Below are positions 60,633 through 64,000 of a stretch of 64,000 nucleotides of DNA, piece after piece (positions within the stretch are counted from its first letter, which is position 1; every line of letters begins with the position of its first letter). The stretch is from Mucilaginibacter limnophilus (GTDB lineage Bacteria; Bacteroidota; Bacteroidia; Sphingobacteriales; Sphingobacteriaceae): contig NZ_SACK01000012.1 in NCBI RefSeq assembly GCF_004005815.1, forward strand, positions 1-64,000, written 5' to 3'. Both the position numbers and the translations under genes were made by a program. The notes below the pieces were generated by a model. It did not search any database and had not been told where the DNA came from. It was given only the letters and a program-made list of their open reading frames with translations.

Positions 60633-61551
60633 TAGTACGGTGCACGCGTTTATCCATCGGTCCCCAGCGCTGCGGCTCTCCATCCATACTGATGACGATA
60701 CTTGGCGTTTTAAAAGCCGATGCGATGTGCGACACACCGGTACAATTTGATATCAGCATCGCGGCATTTTGAATCAACGCGCCAACAGCGCCCATTGTAG
60801 TTGTCCCTGCCGAATTAATCGCCTCATGACGCATGTTACTGATAACACCTTCTACCAGGTCGCTTTCATCTTTTGTACCTGTGATCACTGCTTTATAGCC
60901 TTGTTCAACGCAATAATCAGCCAGAGCAGCAAAATATTTCACCGGCCATTGGCGCCATGAACCTCTTGAACCCGGATGTACGCATACATATTTTTTCGGT
61001 TCGATACCCAGTTGCAATTCATCAAGTGAGTTATAATCTTCTACAGAAAGCGGAAACTCAAGGTCGGTACCCTGTGCTTTGATACCTAAGTGCTGCATCA
61101 ACAGTATATGCCGTTCAATCTCCGGCCCATAATCAGGGTATTCCATAAACAGCCCGTTGTCGGGCGCGTAATGCCCTTCAATGGTAAAGCCGGCGGTATG
61201 TTTTGCACCGAAAAGCTCAATCATTGGATTAATTATCGAGCCATTACCCTGCATTTGTATGGCAAGGTCAAATTTTTCTTGCTGAACCTGTGCTAAAAAA
61301 GAAGTGAATGCAGCTGGATTAAAAGGCCGTTCGGGCAAGCCAGGAAAACCGGGAAATTCAATAAAATTATCAAAGTACTTACTGAACCGCTCGGTGAACG
61401 ATTGTCCCCAAGGCAAACCTATAAGCGTTATTTGCGCGTTAGGATAAGCATGGCGTAAAGCGCGTATGGCCGGTATGGCGCATAACATATCGCCCAGCTG
61501 CAATGCCCTGAAAACGGCTATTTTTTTTATTTCAGATTGAGAAAGTTTCAT
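60559..61551 (-). CDS. Glycosyltransferase family 9 (heptosyltransferase-like), second copy
   Basis: A 330-residue GT9 protein: AVFRALQLGDMLCAIPAIRALRHAYPNAQITLIGLPWG, VHPGSRGSWRQWPVKYF and MLISNCTGVSHIASAFKTPSIVISMDGEPQRWGP. It faces the other GT9 gene and overlaps its 3' end by 74 bp, an unusual tail-to-tail overlap. It is translated in the same direction as the GT2 and carbamoyltransferase genes, from which it is separated by 2 bp. Confidence 0.88.
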   Translation of the reverse strand: MKLSQSEIKKIAVFRALQLGDMLCAIPAIRALRHAYPNAQITLIGLPWGQSFTERFSKYFDNFIEFPGFPGLPERPFNPAAFTSFLAQVQQEKFDLAIQMQGNGSIINPMIELFGAKHTAGFTIEGHYAPDNGLFMEYPDYGPEIERHILLMQHLGIKAQGTDLEFPLSVEDYNSLDELQLGIEPKKYVCVHPGSRGSWRQWPVKYFAALADYCVEQGYKAVITGTKDESDLVEGVISNMRHEAINSAGTTTMGAVGALIQNAAMLISNCTGVSHIASAFKTPSIVISMDGEPQRWGPMDKRVHRTINWLQSPDFHLVFRETVELVSLAD

Positions 61552-61553
61552 TG

Positions 61554-62525
61554 TTAAACAAATAATACCCTGTACTTAACGGCCCCGTACCATTGCCAGT
61601 AAACTGACAGGAAAGGAATGAACAAAGAAGTGATCACCATTTCGGAAACATGTGCCGGGCTTAAACTGGTGTTTGATAAACGCTTGTAAATAAAATAAGT
61701 GGTTAAACCTGCCCACGCCGCAAAGCCAACAAAAAATACCTGCTGGTGCTGTGTAAACAAGCCAACAAGCATTACCAAAAACGCGAGTATAATAGCATAA
61801 TACAACACCGGTGATTTAGCACGTATTTTATGGCGAAACATGTCGGGATATTTTTTGTATAGAAGCGCATCGAACATCGTTTTTTTCTGCTCTTTTATAC
61901 TCACACCCCAACGCGAGTTTCTTACCGGATGGGTTACCACAGCCGATTCTATTTTCTTAATTGGTATGTGCTTGCTAATAAGCTTAAACTCCAGATCACT
62001 GTCTTCACGCCACGCCATGCGGAACTGTTCGTCAAAACCGCCTGACAGTTCAAGTGCCTGTTTTGTGCAGGCGCAATTGGCAGTAATAAAATCGGCGGTT
62101 TGCAAATGCGCGGTGTTTAATTCGTAGTCGGTAGGGCGTTTACTTAGCGGTACAATCACCTTTCCGGTCAACGCTACATTCTCATCGGGATGGCAATGAT
62201 TAACAATTTCATTCAGCCAGTACATATCTGGCAGGCAATCATCATCAGTAAAGGCAATAATGCGCCCGCGTGCATTACGCCATCCGTGATTTCGTGCTGC
62301 AGCAGGTCCTTTTTTTTCGGCCATAGGCAAATAGCGCATTATTGGGAAATCATACCCGACCCAGTCGTTAAAGATCTGTTTTGTCTGCTCATCCGGCCCG
62401 TCACTTACTACAATGATCTCATACCGGCTTTTATCAAATTTTTGCAATAACAATGCCTTAAGGCATTTGCTAAGCAACTGTGGACGCCGGTATGTAGGTA
62501 TAACAACTGAAACAAGGATGTCCAT
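61554..62525 (-). CDS. Glycosyltransferase family 2 with C-terminal membrane spans
   Basis: A 323-residue GT2 enzyme: VSVVIPTYRRPQLLSKCLKALLLQKF, EIIVVSDGPDEQ, ARNHGWRNARGRIIAFTDDDCLPD (DxD-type metal site) and MAWREDSDLEFKL. Two or three hydrophobic spans at the C-terminus (PVLYYAIILAFLVMLVGLF and QQVFFVGFAAWAGLTTYFIY) anchor it to the membrane. The stop of the carbamoyltransferase gene overlaps its start by 1 bp. It belongs to the glycan locus. Confidence 0.88.
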   Translation of the reverse strand: MDILVSVVIPTYRRPQLLSKCLKALLLQKFDKSRYEIIVVSDGPDEQTKQIFNDWVGYDFPIMRYLPMAEKKGPAAARNHGWRNARGRIIAFTDDDCLPDMYWLNEIVNHCHPDENVALTGKVIVPLSKRPTDYELNTAHLQTADFITANCACTKQALELSGGFDEQFRMAWREDSDLEFKLISKHIPIKKIESAVVTHPVRNSRWGVSIKEQKKTMFDALLYKKYPDMFRHKIRAKSPVLYYAIILAFLVMLVGLFTQHQQVFFVGFAAWAGLTTYFIYKRLSNTSLSPAHVSEMVITSLFIPFLSVYWQWYGAVKYRVLFV

Positions 62526-64000
62526 TATTTTTCTATAACAAATGATCCGATAACCAATGCGTCAAAAGGGGATGTCCAGAAGCATTCAATAGCATCGCGT
62601 GGTGTACACACAATAGGTTTCCCTAAAGTATTGAACGATGTGTTTACCAATACCGGTACACCGGTTTTGTTCTGGAAGGCCTTTAACAGGTCGTAATAAT
62701 TTTTATGCTGATCACGGTTAATAGTTTGAATACGTGCGGTACCGTCGGTATGCCTTACCGCCGGAATCTTGTCGGCTTTATCGGGCTTAACATCGTACAC
62801 AAACAGCATGAACGGTGAATATTTAGCATTTTCAAACCAGTTGGTGGCTTCTTCTTCAAGCACAACCGGTGCTACAGGCCTAAAATCTTCACGGTCTTTT
62901 ACCTCGTTCAGTCTTGCCTGCATTTCAGGGTTTATTGGTGAAGCCAGTATCGACCGGCTACCCAATGCCCTTGGGCCAAATTCCATGCGTCCTTGGTACC
63001 AGCCGATAATCTTATCCTGAGCAAGTATGTCGGCGGTTTCTTCAGCGATGTTTTCCAGCTTGCGGTATGGAACCTTCCACAGTTTTAACGAACGCTCAAT
63101 TTGCTCGTCGGTGTACTCAGGTCCCCAGTAACAATGCGTCATTTCAAAAGTACGCTCGTTGGTTTTGCGTTCCTGCGCGTCAACCCATAAGGCAGCACCT
63201 AACGCTGTGCCATCATCACCTGACGCAGGCTGTACCCAGATGTTTTTGAAAGCGCCCCGGTCGCGGATACGGGCGTTCGCCACACAATTAAGCGCAACGC
63301 CACCTGCCAGGCACAGGTTCTCTTCCTGCGTTTCTTTTTGCAGCCATCCTGTTAGTTCAAGCATGCTTTCTTCAAGCACCAACTGTAACGAGTGCGCTAT
63401 ATTAAAGTGATGTTTTGTAAACTCTTCATGGCGGAGGCGTTTCGGGCCGAAGCGCTCTTCAAAACGCTGGTTGCCGATAGTGTACTGGCCGTTAGCGCCA
63501 AGTTGCACCATCTCTCTGAAATCGTTAACAAATTCCGGCTTGCCATATGATGCCAAAGCCATTACCTTATACTCGTCTGACGAGTGAAGAAAGCCCAGAT
63601 AAGTGGTGACATCCTCGTAAAGTAAGCCCAGCGAGTGCGGCATATTTACCTGACCGATACGATCAATTTGATGGCCCTTACCAACATTGTAGGTAGTTGT
63701 AGCTACTTCACCACGCCCGTCAACCGTCATGATGGCTGCATTTTTAAATGGCGAGCAGTTAAAAGCGCTTGCCGCATGTGATATGTGGTGTTCAACAAAG
63801 TGCCATTTTTCGCGTGGAATATTGCAGCCGATAAACCGTTTTTGCAGGTGATGCGGATAGCCATCGCGCAGTTGTCCCGGCGCGTTGATTATTGACGACA
63901 GGAATAGCGGGTCCCAAACATTGCGGAAGTCTTCTCCTAAAGCCGATTGTCCTTCTTCAAAGGGAATCTCAATAGTTGATTTACCGCGATACTTTTCGCC
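62525..64000 (-). CDS. NodU/CmcH-type carbamoyltransferase (5' end cut by window)
   Basis: The frame is open from the stop at 62525 to the last base of the window, so the N-terminal part is missing; the first in-frame Met at 63730 is not the true start. Reading in from the edge shows HHISHAASAFNCSPF and AAIMTVDGRGE, the family's N-terminal metal and nucleotide motifs. Later GGVALNCVANARI and GRMEFGPRALGSRSILASP follow, with the C-terminal NTSFNTLGKPIV. Such enzymes put carbamoyl groups on sugars or antibiotics. With the glycosyltransferases it likely decorates a cell-surface glycan. Confidence 0.9.
   Translation of the reverse strand, partial: GEKYRGKSTIEIPFEEGQSALGEDFRNVWDPLFLSSIINAPGQLRDGYPHHLQKRFIGCNIPREKWHFVEHHISHAASAFNCSPFKNAAIMTVDGRGEVATTTYNVGKGHQIDRIGQVNMPHSLGLLYEDVTTYLGFLHSSDEYKVMALASYGKPEFVNDFREMVQLGANGQYTIGNQRFEERFGPKRLRHEEFTKHHFNIAHSLQLVLEESMLELTGWLQKETQEENLCLAGGVALNCVANARIRDRGAFKNIWVQPASGDDGTALGAALWVDAQERKTNERTFEMTHCYWGPEYTDEQIERSLKLWKVPYRKLENIAEETADILAQDKIIGWYQGRMEFGPRALGSRSILASPINPEMQARLNEVKDREDFRPVAPVVLEEEATNWFENAKYSPFMLFVYDVKPDKADKIPAVRHTDGTARIQTINRDQHKNYYDLLKAFQNKTGVPVLVNTSFNTLGKPIVCTPRDAIECFWTSPFDALVIGSFVIEK

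Noticed and set aside
1..64000. tRNA, rRNA, prophage, insertion sequence or CRISPR-Cas
   Set aside because: Looked for tRNA T-loop and CCA-type signals, transposase motifs, integrases and cas proteins on both strands; none found.

Overview
The window looks like the chromosome of a member of the Bacteroidota, most likely a Sphingobacteriaceae bacterium (Mucilaginibacter/Pedobacter-like). This is inferred from TAnnTTTG-type -7 promoter boxes, the near absence of Shine-Dalgarno sites, lipoprotein and AraC-fused hybrid histidine kinase types typical of the phylum, the futalosine (Mqn) menaquinone route and the general protein flavour. No rRNA, tRNA, CRISPR, prophage or insertion sequence was seen. 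Most of it is housekeeping and metabolic DNA.

Layout. 1-160: a (GGTGTTGAC)n tandem repeat. 0.1-6.9 kb: beta-CASP metallo-beta-lactamase RNase, small envelope protein, SAM hydrolase, PhoH, PurC, STAS protein, RNase Z and a small frameshifted gene. 6.9-14.4 kb: MCE/MlaD protein, cell-wall amidase, LptD-like protein, CinA, and an E2 acyltransferase. 14.5-19.8 kb: the methionine operon metY-metX-hom behind a SAM-I riboswitch, then a second trans-sulfuration enzyme. 19.8-24.2 kb: two lipoproteins, mqnE-phosphatase-mqnA, a PepSY-like secreted protein. 24.2-30.0 kb: sulfate assimilation (sulfite reductase, SUMT, siroheme synthase fused to a TSUP transporter, APS/PAPS reductase) plus an Rrf2 regulator. 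30-38 kb: MOSC protein, thioesterase, ricin-lectin lipoprotein, SLT-like protein, OmpA protein, DUF4142 lipoprotein, AraC regulator. 38.2-45.3 kb: an oxidative sugar-acid (L-fucose/L-rhamnose/L-arabinose type) pathway. 45-54 kb: duplicated Spy-like protein, TPR hybrid two-component protein, M28 peptidase, SemiSWEET, GluQ. 54.6-64 kb: MFS transporter and a glycan-assembly locus (glycosyltransferases, GmhB, two GT9 heptosyltransferase-like proteins, GT2, carbamoyltransferase cut by the window end).

The most interesting signal is a layered sulfur-control system carried by tiny cysteine-codon leader ORFs. (1) In front of the sulfite-reductase operon lies a 17-codon ORF (MKPLFTYCMICCRKSGN, 29434-29487, minus). 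A strong intrinsic terminator follows it, ending 21 bp before the sulfite-reductase start codon, with intervening segments that can form mutually exclusive pairings: the architecture of a classical cysteine-responsive transcription attenuator. Its promoter would make it leaderless or nearly so. (2) In front of metY, directly after the SAM-I riboswitch, lies a 31-codon ORF ending in CCICCMCCCC (18290-18385, minus); an 8-nt segment of it is perfectly complementary to the 3' edge of the riboswitch. (3) A 22-bp site (18/22 identical) occurs upstream of both the rrf2 gene and the attenuator, suggesting that the Rrf2 protein controls itself and the sulfite-reductase operon. Together the sequence suggests combined sensing of SAM, cysteine charging and a redox/sulfur signal.
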